DNA of 64,000 bases from Opitutia bacterium Tous-C4FEB (GTDB taxonomy: Bacteria; Verrucomicrobiota; Verrucomicrobiia; Opitutales; Opitutaceae), in assembly GCA_002304445.1 (NCBI GenBank), contig NEVA01000014.1, forward strand, positions 56,768-120,767. Reading direction: 5' to 3'. The stretch's first letter is position 1, and every line of letters begins with the position of its first letter. The translations under genes and the position numbers were made by a program. The notes beneath the pieces were generated by a model. It was given only the letters and a program-made list of their open reading frames with translations, searched no databases and had not been told where the DNA came from. Below, one piece after another: positions 49,846-58,430 of the stretch.

Positions 49846-49860
49846 GCAGTGCCCGTGCCA
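49846..49860 (-). promoter_or_regulatory. Sigma-54 (-24/-12) promoter
   Basis: Minus strand TTGGCACGGGCACTGCT versus consensus YTGGCACGRNNNTTGCW: one mismatch, GG/GC spacing correct. Confidence 0.6.
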
Positions 49861-50018
49861 ACAAATCGCAGGTTTTGGAGATTTCCCAAAGTTTTTGAGT
49901 GAGACCAAAATTCGTGCGGACGGTGGGTCCGGTGTGATTCTATGGGAGGGAGCGGATCTGAACCTACGGGCAAGATGCTTGGGCCCCGGCTGTGCTGAAG
50001 GCGCGCTTTTGGAGCCGC

Positions 50019-51608
50019 TCAATCGCGGGCGAAAAGGGTGATTTTGGCGAGGGCGTCGGCGATGAGACGATCGCTACGGCAACGGGGGGTCTTGTTTTGG
50101 CCGCCCCATTTGCCTTGGTGCCGTAGCCAGTGTTCGAAGACGCCCGGCATGACGAGACGCACGAACGGAGCTTCGAGACCGCCGCCGAGGCGCTTGGCCT
50201 CGTAGTCGTCGTTGAGGCGTTGGAGTTCGACGTCGAGTTCGGCGGCGAGTTGCGGGCCGGCGGGAGTGAACGTCGTGCCTGGCTTGAGCTCGATCCACCA
50301 TTCGTGGCGGCCGCGAGTTTGGCCGGTGGTGGAATTCACGAAGAGTGGGGCGACGTGGAAGTTGACGATGTTCCACTGGTGGCGGCGACAGACGGTGGTG
50401 AGCGCATCGGTGAGCTCTTTTTCGATGACGTGCTCGCCGAACGCGCTGAGTTGGAGCTGCGTGCGGCCGGCGTAGACGAGCCGGGGCGGTTCGATCGACG
50501 TGAAGCGCACGATATCGCCGATCACGTAACGTGCCAGACCGGCCGGCGTGGTGAGCAAGAGCGCGTAATCGATTCCGACTTTGACGCCGGCGAGGGGCAC
50601 GGCCTTGTGGCCGATATTTGCGAGGTTGTTGGCGTCGAAATCGGCCATCGGCAGGAATTCGTAATAAATTCCGGCGTCGGTCATCAGGCGCAGACCCGCG
50701 ATGGCTTCCGAATCCTGAGTGGCGATGAAGGCCTCGGAAGCCGGGTAAACCTCGTGGAAATTCACGCCGGGGCCGAGGGCGGCGCGCAGCTCTTCGGCGA
50801 ACGGGCCGATGGGGACGCCGCCGTGGACCAAGCATTCCAAATTGGGCCAGATGCCCTGAAGATTACTGGCGCGGGCCTTACCCTGGGCCGAGTGGGCGCG
50901 GAGCGCTTCGGCAAGGATGAGGATCCAACTCGGGATGCCGGCGAGCAGAGAGATATCGAGCGAAGAAGTGCGGGCGGTGATGGCGGCGATTTTGGCGGGC
51001 CAATCGGCCATTTGGGCGATGGCGGCGCCGGGTTCGTAGAGGTGTTTCTCAACCCAAGGCGGCAGATTAAGCGCGGTGATCCCGCTGAGATCACCGGCGT
51101 AGGCTTGGAACGGTTTGGACTCGGGGATGGCGGAGAGTTTGGTCGCGCCGCCAAGGAACAGATGGCGACCGCGGAAGACGCCTGAGTTGCCGACCCGGGC
51201 CGTGTAGTAGAGGAGGGAGTCGAGCCCGGCTTTGCGGAAGTGGGCGAGCATGCCCTCGGTGACGGGGAGAAACTTGGTGCGCCCGATGGTGGTACCCGAG
51301 GAGACGGCGTAAAAGGCGCAGGTGTCGGGCCAGAGCACATCGGCCTGGCCCTGTTTCATTTTTTCGATGGCCGGGGCGAAACCCTCGTAAGTCCGAAGAG
51401 GGGTGGCGGTGCGGAAGGCGTCGGGACCGAGTTTCTCGCCAATGCCTGCGTTGGGCCAGAAGCTAGTCCGGGCAAACTGGGCGGTGAGCCGGGCCAAGGT
51501 GGCTTCTTGGTCGCCGACGGCGGTCTTTTTACGACGCAGGCGTGAGGCGGTGCGGGCCGTGAGCAGGCCCGTGCCGATGGTGATGAGACTCTTGGGCCAG
51601 ACGGACAT
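50019..51608 (-). CDS. GH3 auxin-responsive promoter family (acyl-adenylate amidosynthetase-like) protein
   Basis: YAVSSGTTIGRTKFLPVTEGML, YPASEAFIATQ, ARYVIGDIVRFTSIEPPRLVYAGR. Confidence 0.88.
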   Translation of the reverse strand: MSVWPKSLITIGTGLLTARTASRLRRKKTAVGDQEATLARLTAQFARTSFWPNAGIGEKLGPDAFRTATPLRTYEGFAPAIEKMKQGQADVLWPDTCAFYAVSSGTTIGRTKFLPVTEGMLAHFRKAGLDSLLYYTARVGNSGVFRGRHLFLGGATKLSAIPESKPFQAYAGDLSGITALNLPPWVEKHLYEPGAAIAQMADWPAKIAAITARTSSLDISLLAGIPSWILILAEALRAHSAQGKARASNLQGIWPNLECLVHGGVPIGPFAEELRAALGPGVNFHEVYPASEAFIATQDSEAIAGLRLMTDAGIYYEFLPMADFDANNLANIGHKAVPLAGVKVGIDYALLLTTPAGLARYVIGDIVRFTSIEPPRLVYAGRTQLQLSAFGEHVIEKELTDALTTVCRRHQWNIVNFHVAPLFVNSTTGQTRGRHEWWIELKPGTTFTPAGPQLAAELDVELQRLNDDYEAKRLGGGLEAPFVRLVMPGVFEHWLRHQGKWGGQNKTPRCRSDRLIADALAKITLFARD

Positions 51609-51667
51609 AATTTGGGGCGCTCAGACCGGCCGAGGCAGGGCCGCCGGGCGGGGAGCGGCAAGTGGAT

Positions 51668-52774
51668 TCACGCCGCCAGTCGAACTTTCCCCGATTTGAG
51701 CCCGCGATAGAAGGCGGTGATGGGCGGTAGAAATTGGAAGTAGTGGAAAATCAGCGAGGCGTGTTGCACCGGGCTCGTGCCGCCGCCGACCACCTGCAAC
51801 GTGCCGGCCGGAAAAAACGCGGACAACGTGGTGGCGAGAGCCGCGCGCGTGGGCGAGCGCTCGTGCAGGACGGCGGTTTCTTTCTCGGCGTAGAGCACCA
51901 GCGCCGGAGCGGTGCTCAGCGGACGTGGGCCATCGTCCCACGCGGAGAGAGCGGGCAGTTCACGGAGAGCCGAGAGCCGTTCGCAGGCGCCGGTGAAGTC
52001 GATGGACTGGATGGCGGAGATCACGTGCGAGTGAAGGTGGCGCAACTCGGCGACCGACATGAGCGCGCGGAGCGAGGCTTGGTTTTGCGCGCCGGCTTCA
52101 AACATTTTGGTGAAGATGACGCGGGCCTTTTCGATGACCCCCGGGTTGACGGAGCCACCCGCGTCGAGGAACGGTTTGAGCGCGCGGCCGATGAGCGTCG
52201 AAGGCTTGGGTTCGTCGGGCGCGACGATATCGGCGGCACAGGCGACGGGGCTGACGAGGATGGTGCCCGCGATCTCATGGGAACGGCCGGCGAGCCGGGA
52301 GCGGCGCAGCCACTCGAGGATGAGGCCCGCGCCGAAGCTCACGCCGAAGAGCGCGGGCCGTTGGCCCTGGCGGTTGAGCTCGGCCACGAGGTCGTCGATT
52401 TGCGCGCAAATGAGATCGAGGGAAAAACCGGCGCGCGGATAGTTGAGGTAGTAAACGGAGCCCTGCTTGAGGAGGAAGCCGCGCAGCAGAAAAACCTGTT
52501 CGGTCGCGTCGGGCACGAAGCCGCCAAGCACGATCGTGGGCACGGGACCGGGGCGTTTCTCGGTGAGAAGCGTGGCGAGCTGGTGAGTGCCGGCGGCCCC
52601 AGAGGCGAGGACGGCATCGCGGGCGCGCGTGAATGGGGAAAGGTGGGGCAGCGGACGCGGCGGGCGGAGCTTGTAGCCGGTGGTGCGGAGGAACGTGTGG
52701 AGGGGTTGTGGCGGGGTGAACCGCGTGAAGGCGGCGAAGACCGAAAGGGCGGGAGAAAGCGTGAGCGCGGGCAT
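51668..52774 (-). CDS. Alpha/beta hydrolase-like protein
   Basis: YYLNYPRAGFSLDLICAQIDDLVAELNRQGQRPALFGVSFGAGLILEWL. Confidence 0.65.
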   Translation of the reverse strand: MPALTLSPALSVFAAFTRFTPPQPLHTFLRTTGYKLRPPRPLPHLSPFTRARDAVLASGAAGTHQLATLLTEKRPGPVPTIVLGGFVPDATEQVFLLRGFLLKQGSVYYLNYPRAGFSLDLICAQIDDLVAELNRQGQRPALFGVSFGAGLILEWLRRSRLAGRSHEIAGTILVSPVACAADIVAPDEPKPSTLIGRALKPFLDAGGSVNPGVIEKARVIFTKMFEAGAQNQASLRALMSVAELRHLHSHVISAIQSIDFTGACERLSALRELPALSAWDDGPRPLSTAPALVLYAEKETAVLHERSPTRAALATTLSAFFPAGTLQVVGGGTSPVQHASLIFHYFQFLPPITAFYRGLKSGKVRLAA

Positions 52775-52944
52775 CGGGCTACGACGGGCCGGGGCCACGG
52801 GCGCGGCAAAATCAAAGCGGTGTCGTCACCAAAACGTTACGCGTTCGAGACGGTTGTGTAACGGAAGCGCAACGAGACCGGGGCGGGGGTCGGGTGAAGG
52901 TTTCAGATTGCGGGCGAGGGCGCCGGCGCTCCCAGTAGCGGTTC

Positions 52945-53721
52945 ATGCCGCTGCCGCCGATATTGCAGGAAGACGAGACGTTCATCGCGTTCGACAAACC
53001 GAGCGGGCTGCTGATTGCGCCCGATCGTTGGGACAAGAAGCGGGAGAATCTGATGGGGCTCGTGCATGCGAAGTTCGGCCACGGCGTGGCCAACGTCCAT
53101 CGGCTCGATGCGGACACGAGCGGAGTGTTGCTCTGCTCGAAGTCGAAGGTGGCGCTGGATTTCTTGAGCGGGCAGTTCCAGTCGAAGACGGTCGGCAAAG
53201 TTTATCTCGCGCTCGTGGTGGTGTTGCCGCCGGAGCGGGCGATGAAAGTCGTGAAGGCGGTGCGCGGGCCGGACGGGGCGTTGCCCCCGGAGTTCACGAT
53301 GGATCAGGCGCTCGGTGAAGATGAACGCCAGCCGGGGCGGATGCGGATTTTCAAAGGGCGGGGTGGCAAGGCGAGCGTGACGGAGTTTCGCGTGCTGGAG
53401 AATTTTGGGCGCTTCGCGTGGGTCGAGTGCCGGCCGCTCACGGGGCGCACGCATCAGATCCGGGTGCACTTGGCGGCGGCGGGCGCGCCGGTGTTGAACG
53501 ACGTGTTCTACGGCGATCCCGAGGTGAAGCTGCTACTCTCAGGCTTGAAGCGCGGCTACAAAGGGCGCGCTGACGAGAAGCCCTTGATCTCGCGGCTCGC
53601 GTTGCACGCCAGCGCGTTGACGGTGAAACACCCGACGACGAAGGAACCCCTGACGATCGCGTCACCGCTCCCGCACGAGTTGGAAGTCGGCCTGAAGTAT
53701 CTGCGGAAATTTGCGGCGTGA
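52945..53721 (+). CDS. RluA family pseudouridine synthase
   Basis: FIAFDKPSGLLIAP, VHRLDADTSGVLLCSKS, CRPLTGRTHQIRVHLAAAG. Confidence 0.92.
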   Translation: MPLPPILQEDETFIAFDKPSGLLIAPDRWDKKRENLMGLVHAKFGHGVANVHRLDADTSGVLLCSKSKVALDFLSGQFQSKTVGKVYLALVVVLPPERAMKVVKAVRGPDGALPPEFTMDQALGEDERQPGRMRIFKGRGGKASVTEFRVLENFGRFAWVECRPLTGRTHQIRVHLAAAGAPVLNDVFYGDPEVKLLLSGLKRGYKGRADEKPLISRLALHASALTVKHPTTKEPLTIASPLPHELEVGLKYLRKFAA

Positions 53722-53754
53722 TTTTGCCTCGACGCCGCCGGTCGCATTGCCCCC

Positions 53755-54651
53755 TTAGAAGCGAGTGTTAAGCGCGAAGCTCACCCACATGACATTATCG
53801 CCTCGAAGGCGGTAGTTACGATCAGGGAACTCTAAGCGGCGCATTGCGGTGTAGCCGAAATCAGCTTCGATTTCTAGATTAGCGGCGACTTTGTAGGTCA
53901 CGCCAAGACCACCGCGGAGTTCAGTGAGGTCGAGATAGGTATTGTTGAGGCTTTGAATACCTGGGGCAGGGACGCCGAGATTTTTAGTGATACGGTAATT
54001 GCCGCCAAAGACGCTGAGCCCGCCGCGCAAAGTGAGATCTGGATTCAAAGCGTAAGACAAGCCCGTGCGCGGAAAGCCGAGTTCGAATTGTAGATTTTGT
54101 GCCAATTTTAACCGGAACCCGAGAACAGGTAACACGGGACGCTTGTTGAAGGCATTGGCCGTCACACCAAAGATCCAAGTAAGTTCAGAATTAGGCACAT
54201 AAAACGCGGCGAGGAAAAGTGGGGCGTTGAAGCTGTCGGAACCAATTCTTTCAAAATCGCCATAAATGCCGGGGCGCAGTGCGGCGAGATAAGCCCATTT
54301 TTTGTTGAAGGAACCGCGGAAGCCAAGATTCACGGAGAATTCCTGCACGGTTTCTGGCAGTGGAGTATTATCGGGTGTCTCGATTGTGGTGTGCGAGTAG
54401 GCTAGTCCGGGATTGAATAACACGTCTTTGACGATGGGTACCCGGCCGGAGGCGCTGAATTCAAAGCGGCTCAGGCTGATGCCGTCGATCTTGGTGGCGC
54501 CACGTTTGAAATCGCCAGCGTCGGAATACGAGTAACTGCTCGCAAACGTATCAAGCAAAGCCGGACGGAAAGTCACGCTGGACGGTTGGGTGAAACCGAT
54601 GGCGGTGAGGCTAGCGGAAAAAAAGGTAAAGAGGAGTGGGCGGAGGTTCAT
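53755..54651 (-). CDS. Outer-membrane beta-barrel-like protein (DUF6268-like)
   Basis: Signal peptide, alternating beta-strand pattern, terminal VSFALNTRF. Confidence 0.6.
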   Translation of the reverse strand: MNLRPLLFTFFSASLTAIGFTQPSSVTFRPALLDTFASSYSYSDAGDFKRGATKIDGISLSRFEFSASGRVPIVKDVLFNPGLAYSHTTIETPDNTPLPETVQEFSVNLGFRGSFNKKWAYLAALRPGIYGDFERIGSDSFNAPLFLAAFYVPNSELTWIFGVTANAFNKRPVLPVLGFRLKLAQNLQFELGFPRTGLSYALNPDLTLRGGLSVFGGNYRITKNLGVPAPGIQSLNNTYLDLTELRGGLGVTYKVAANLEIEADFGYTAMRRLEFPDRNYRLRGDNVMWVSFALNTRF

Positions 54652-54748
54652 GGAGACGAGGCGTTATTCTATCACGGCAGCCCTGAAGTGCGGTTTCCAG
54701 AAAATAGTGGCGCCGCCGAAAGCGAGGCGCGATTTTCGACGCAGATGG

Positions 54749-55498
54749 CTACGAGCGATTAAGTGCGGCGCGAGCGCGGGCCTGCGATTGAAGATCGTGT
54801 TTATCGCGGGGCGGAAGCTCGAGGGCGCGGGCGAAGGTTTGTTGCGCAGCGTCGGCTTGTCCATCTGAACGCAGGGCAAAGCCAAGTTCAGCGTGGTGGG
54901 AAGGATTTTGCGGATCGAGAGCGACCGCGCGGCGGAGGTGTTGCACGCCGTCAGCGGTCGAGGCGGCGGGGAGGCCGCCGTAGATCAGGCGGACGAGGAA
55001 ACGCGTGGTGGCGTTGATAGAGGCGACTTCATAGTGCCACTGACCGAGGACGTGGTGGGCGTAGCTGTAGTCGGGATCGAGCGCGAGGGCGGCGACGGCG
55101 TAGTCTTTCACGAGGCGGGAGTTGGCGATTTTGGTTTTGTTGTCCGCGTAGAAGCCAATTTTAGCGTAGCAGATTGCGAGCGAGAGAAGGTTGACGGCGT
55201 TATTGGGTGCGAGCGCATGAGCGCGCTTAGCGTAGGAAAGGGCGAGGTCGCAAAATTTTTTCTGCTCGACGAGAGCGGTGCTATCGAACGTGGAGTCGGA
55301 GTATTGGCGGGCGATTTTTTGGAGGATGGCGGGATCGTTGGGCTTCGCTTGGTCGGCGGCGAGGTAGAGCTCGAGGGCGCGGCGGGAATCGAGCTTGGCC
55401 TCGGCAGCGCGGGCGTCGGCGAGGAGTTGCGTGACATCGGCCGCGAGGGCCGAGGCCGCACCGGCGAAGAAAAAGAAGAGCAGGCGGCTGAGGCGCAT
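54749..55498 (-). CDS. Secreted TPR-like protein
   Basis: Signal peptide MRLSRLLFFFFAGAASALA; TPR-like helices. Confidence 0.65.
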   Translation of the reverse strand: MRLSRLLFFFFAGAASALAADVTQLLADARAAEAKLDSRRALELYLAADQAKPNDPAILQKIARQYSDSTFDSTALVEQKKFCDLALSYAKRAHALAPNNAVNLLSLAICYAKIGFYADNKTKIANSRLVKDYAVAALALDPDYSYAHHVLGQWHYEVASINATTRFLVRLIYGGLPAASTADGVQHLRRAVALDPQNPSHHAELGFALRSDGQADAAQQTFARALELPPRDKHDLQSQARARAALNRS

Positions 55499-55500
55499 AA

Positions 55501-56511
55501 CTAGATTTTGCGGAAGAGGTAGTGGCTCACGAGCCACTCTTCGCCGCCGCGGTAGCCCCAGAGTTCGGCGCAGCTCAGGTAGAAGATGCGCCAGTAGGCC
55601 CACCACTTCGTCGCGTTTTCGGCGCCGTAGGTTTGGACGAAGATCGGGAAAATCTCGGTGCGGTGGGCGTCCATGTTTTGGAGCCAGTGCTCGGCGGTCT
55701 GTTGGTAGTGACGGCCGTTTACTTTCCAGTCGGAGACGAGCTTGAGGTCGTCTTGGAACTGGAGAAAGAGGTCGTGGGCGGGCATCTGGCCGCCGGTGAA
55801 AAAGTAGCGGCTCATCCAGTCGGTCGAGTCGCGGGCCACGAAATGGTAACTGAACCGGTGGTGCGTGAAGATGTGCGTGAAGAGCATCCCGCCGGGTTTG
55901 AGCCAGCGCGCGATGTGGGCGAAGAGGCGTTGGTAGTTTTTGAGGTGCTCGAACATTTCGACGGAGACGACGCGGTCGAACTTCGCTGGCGCGGTGTCGA
56001 AGACGTTAATATCGGCCGTGATGATCGTGAGGTTGGTGAGGCCGCGCTGCTTCGCCTCGGCGTCGATGTGCTCTTTTTGGGTGCGGGAATTGGAGATCGC
56101 GGTGATCTGCGAGCTGGGGAACTTTTTGGCGTTGTAGAGGCAGAGGGAGCCCCAGCCGCAGCCGAGTTCGAGGATGGTCTGGCCGTCGGCGAGCTGGGCG
56201 CGCTCAGCGTAGAGGGCGAGCATGGCGTCCTCGGCTTGGTCGAGGGTTTCTTTGCCGGTGGGATAGAGGCAGCCGGAGTATTTCAGATTTTGGCCGAGGC
56301 AGAGTTGGTAGAAGCGCGTGGGGACTTCGTAGTGCTGGGTGTTGGCGGCGGCGGTTTGCTCGGCGAGGGCGCGGGTCTTGAGATCGGCGACATAGGCCTC
56401 GCGGCGGTAGGTCGTGGACTCGCCACGGATGCGCTGGGCGAGCAGGCGGCGGATGCCGATGCGCAGGAGCCAGTCGGGGAGGAGATTTTTCTCGAGGAGG
56501 GAATCAATCAT
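55501..56511 (-). CDS. CFA-family SAM methyltransferase, coclaurine N-methyltransferase-like
   Basis: ILELGCGWGSLCLYNAKKFP; THIFTHHRFSYHFVARDSTDWMSRYFFTGGQMPAHDLFLQFQDDLKLVSDWKVNGRHYQQTAEHWL; ATKWWAYWRIFYLSCAELWGY. Confidence 0.85.
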   Translation of the reverse strand: MIDSLLEKNLLPDWLLRIGIRRLLAQRIRGESTTYRREAYVADLKTRALAEQTAAANTQHYEVPTRFYQLCLGQNLKYSGCLYPTGKETLDQAEDAMLALYAERAQLADGQTILELGCGWGSLCLYNAKKFPSSQITAISNSRTQKEHIDAEAKQRGLTNLTIITADINVFDTAPAKFDRVVSVEMFEHLKNYQRLFAHIARWLKPGGMLFTHIFTHHRFSYHFVARDSTDWMSRYFFTGGQMPAHDLFLQFQDDLKLVSDWKVNGRHYQQTAEHWLQNMDAHRTEIFPIFVQTYGAENATKWWAYWRIFYLSCAELWGYRGGEEWLVSHYLFRKI

Positions 56512-56518
56512 TTTTTAA

Positions 56519-56548
56519 CCACGGATGGACACGGATGGACACGGATGA
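56519..56548. repeat. 10-bp tandem repeat (ACGGATGGAC-type, ~3 copies)
   Basis: CCACGGATGGACACGGATGGACACGGATGA. Confidence 0.8.
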
Positions 56549-56605
56549 GGAGGGGGAGTCGGGCTTCGAACCCGAGGAAAGAGGAAAGAGAAAGATTAAG
56601 GGGTG

Positions 56606-57403
56606 TTAGGCAGGCGGGAGTTTTTTTGGAAACCACGGGATGAAGGCGCTGGTGGTGGCTTGGTAACGGCGGTAGGCATCGCCGCGGCTGCGGATGGATT
56701 GTTCCTCGGTCATGGGGATGCCGGTCACGCGGAGCAGGAGGTAGAGGATGCTCACGGGGCCGAGAATTGCGACCCAGCCCCAAGGTGAGCCGAGGGCGAA
56801 AACGAAAAACCCGACCCAGATGAGCCATTCGAAAAAGTAGTTGGGGTGCCGGCTGGTGCGCCAGAGGCCGACGGCGCAAACTTGGCCCTTGTTGGCGGGG
56901 TTCCGCTTGAAGGCGGCGAGTTGGGCGTCGGCCAAGGCTTCGCCGCTGATGGCGATGAGCCAGAGCACAGCACCCGCGATTTCGAGCGGGTGGAGGGACG
57001 GTGCGGGGTTGAGAGCGACGACGATGAAGGCGGTGCCGAGCAGGACAACGGACGCAGCCTGCATCTGAAAAAACCAGAACATTTTTGAAACGAAATTGGC
57101 GGCCCAGTCCTTGCGGAGTTGGAGGTAACGGCCGTCTTCAACGGGATGGTGGCCGATGACGCGGATCGCGAGGTGGGTGCCGAGACGCAGGCTCCAGATG
57201 AGCGCGAGCGACGCGATGAGCGCGCGACGCACGGGCCAGCCGGAGGCGGTGGCGGCGTAGAAGAGGGCGAGCAGGCCGAAGGCGTAGGACCAAGCGACGT
57301 CGACGATGCCGTAGTTGTCGTAGCGGCGGGCGACGACATAAAGCGCGGCGAAGAGCGCGCAGAGACCGGCGAGCGCGAGGGCGATGAGGACGAAGGCGGA
57401 CAT
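56606..57403 (-). CDS. DUF1295 (steroid 5-alpha-reductase-like) membrane protein
   Basis: NYGIVDVAWSYAFGLLALFY, RYLQLRKDW, LWRTSRHPNYFFEWLIWVGFF. Confidence 0.9.
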   Translation of the reverse strand: MSAFVLIALALAGLCALFAALYVVARRYDNYGIVDVAWSYAFGLLALFYAATASGWPVRRALIASLALIWSLRLGTHLAIRVIGHHPVEDGRYLQLRKDWAANFVSKMFWFFQMQAASVVLLGTAFIVVALNPAPSLHPLEIAGAVLWLIAISGEALADAQLAAFKRNPANKGQVCAVGLWRTSRHPNYFFEWLIWVGFFVFALGSPWGWVAILGPVSILYLLLRVTGIPMTEEQSIRSRGDAYRRYQATTSAFIPWFPKKLPPA

Positions 57404-57406
57404 AAA

Positions 57407-57949
57407 TCAGGCGCGGCGGGCGAGGGCGATGCCGAGGCGGCGGAGGGCGGGGCGGGTGGCGTAGAAGAGGATGGCCGTGATGATGGGGACGCTGATGATC
57501 CAGGCCGTAAACGCGTGGACGCCGACCATGCCGAACTTGGCCCAGAACTCGCCCTGAGACGTGAAGAAAAGGCGGGAAACCTCGGGGGGATCGAAGGGCA
57601 TCGCGGCGGCGCCAAAAATCGCAGCGCCGACCTTGATGTAGACTGCGACCATCGGAATCCAGATCGGCCACATGAGCTGGTTGAGGACTTGGATGATCGG
57701 CTGGTTGAGTTTGAAGGCGGCCGCGACGGCGAAGCAGAGGATCGTGGTGAAGCCGAGAAACGGAAACAGGGAAAGAGCGACGCCGAGCCCGACGGTGAAG
57801 GCGATGCGGTCGGGGGTGATGCCTTGGGTGAGCTGCGCGGTGATCGGGCCGAGGATGCGCCGACGGAAAAATGATGGCTTGGGGGCCGCGGGATCGGGCG
57901 GCGGCGCGGGGTCGGGCGAGAAGACGGGCGGAGTGGCGGCTGCGCTCAT
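57407..57949 (-). CDS. DUF2062 domain membrane protein
   Basis: GITPDRIAFTVGLGVALSLFPFLGFTTILCFAVAAAFKLNQPIIQVLNQL. Confidence 0.85.
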   Translation of the reverse strand: MSAAATPPVFSPDPAPPPDPAAPKPSFFRRRILGPITAQLTQGITPDRIAFTVGLGVALSLFPFLGFTTILCFAVAAAFKLNQPIIQVLNQLMWPIWIPMVAVYIKVGAAIFGAAAMPFDPPEVSRLFFTSQGEFWAKFGMVGVHAFTAWIISVPIITAILFYATRPALRRLGIALARRA

Positions 57950-58362
57950 TTGAGGAGGGACCAGAAGCCGAGGGTGTAGATCGCGACGCCGACTAAGGCG
58001 AGTCCGACGGGAAGCGCGAGGCGGGGCGGATTGCGGCGGGTGAAGACCTGGTCGAGTTCGTCGAGGCGGGAGATGCGGAAGAGTTCGACGAGCAGGTAGA
58101 GCGACATGGCAAGGTTGCCCCAGAGAATGATCGCGATGAACCAGAGGACACGGAGGGCGAGGGTGGTTTCTTTCCAAGCGACCCAGACGAAAAAGGCGAT
58201 GAAGGCGAAGTAGGCGTCGAAGAGCGTGGCGACGACCCAGCGGTCGCGGATCACGGGTCCGGCGATGAATTCGCCGAGCGGTTGGCCCACGCTGGCCCAC
58301 GAAGTGACCCAGAGCATCGCGGTGAAGATGGCGATGAAGAGAAGGCGGAGAAAGAGGAGCAT
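57946..58362 (-). CDS. Small multi-TM protein (DUF1475-like)
   Basis: MLLFLRLLFIAIFTAMLWVTSWAS...; ATGA overlap with DUF2062 gene. Confidence 0.65.
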   Translation of the reverse strand: MLLFLRLLFIAIFTAMLWVTSWASVGQPLGEFIAGPVIRDRWVVATLFDAYFAFIAFFVWVAWKETTLALRVLWFIAIILWGNLAMSLYLLVELFRISRLDELDQVFTRRNPPRLALPVGLALVGVAIYTLGFWSLLK

Positions 58363-58374
58363 GGAGGCGAAAGT

Positions 58375-58430
58375 GTAGAAGCCCGCTGGCGGGCGCTGGC
58401 GACCGGAAACGCCCGCCAGCGGGTTTTTAC
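58375..58430. repeat. Inverted pair of REP-like elements (BIME-like)
   Basis: GTAGAAGCCCGCTGGCGGGCG (58375-58395) and reverse complement of GTAAAAACCCGCTGGCGGGCG (58410-58430); 14-bp perfect arms. Confidence 0.7.

Noticed and set aside
49941-49985. T-loop-like sequence GGTTCAGATCC on minus strand, possible tRNA/tmRNA 3' end
   Set aside because: Putative T-stem arms do not pair (GTAGG versus CCGCT), no cloverleaf and no CCA end
56549-56575. TCGGGTTCGAAGCCCGA resembling a tRNA T-arm
   Set aside because: Only an isolated hairpin; no acceptor, D or anticodon arms nearby
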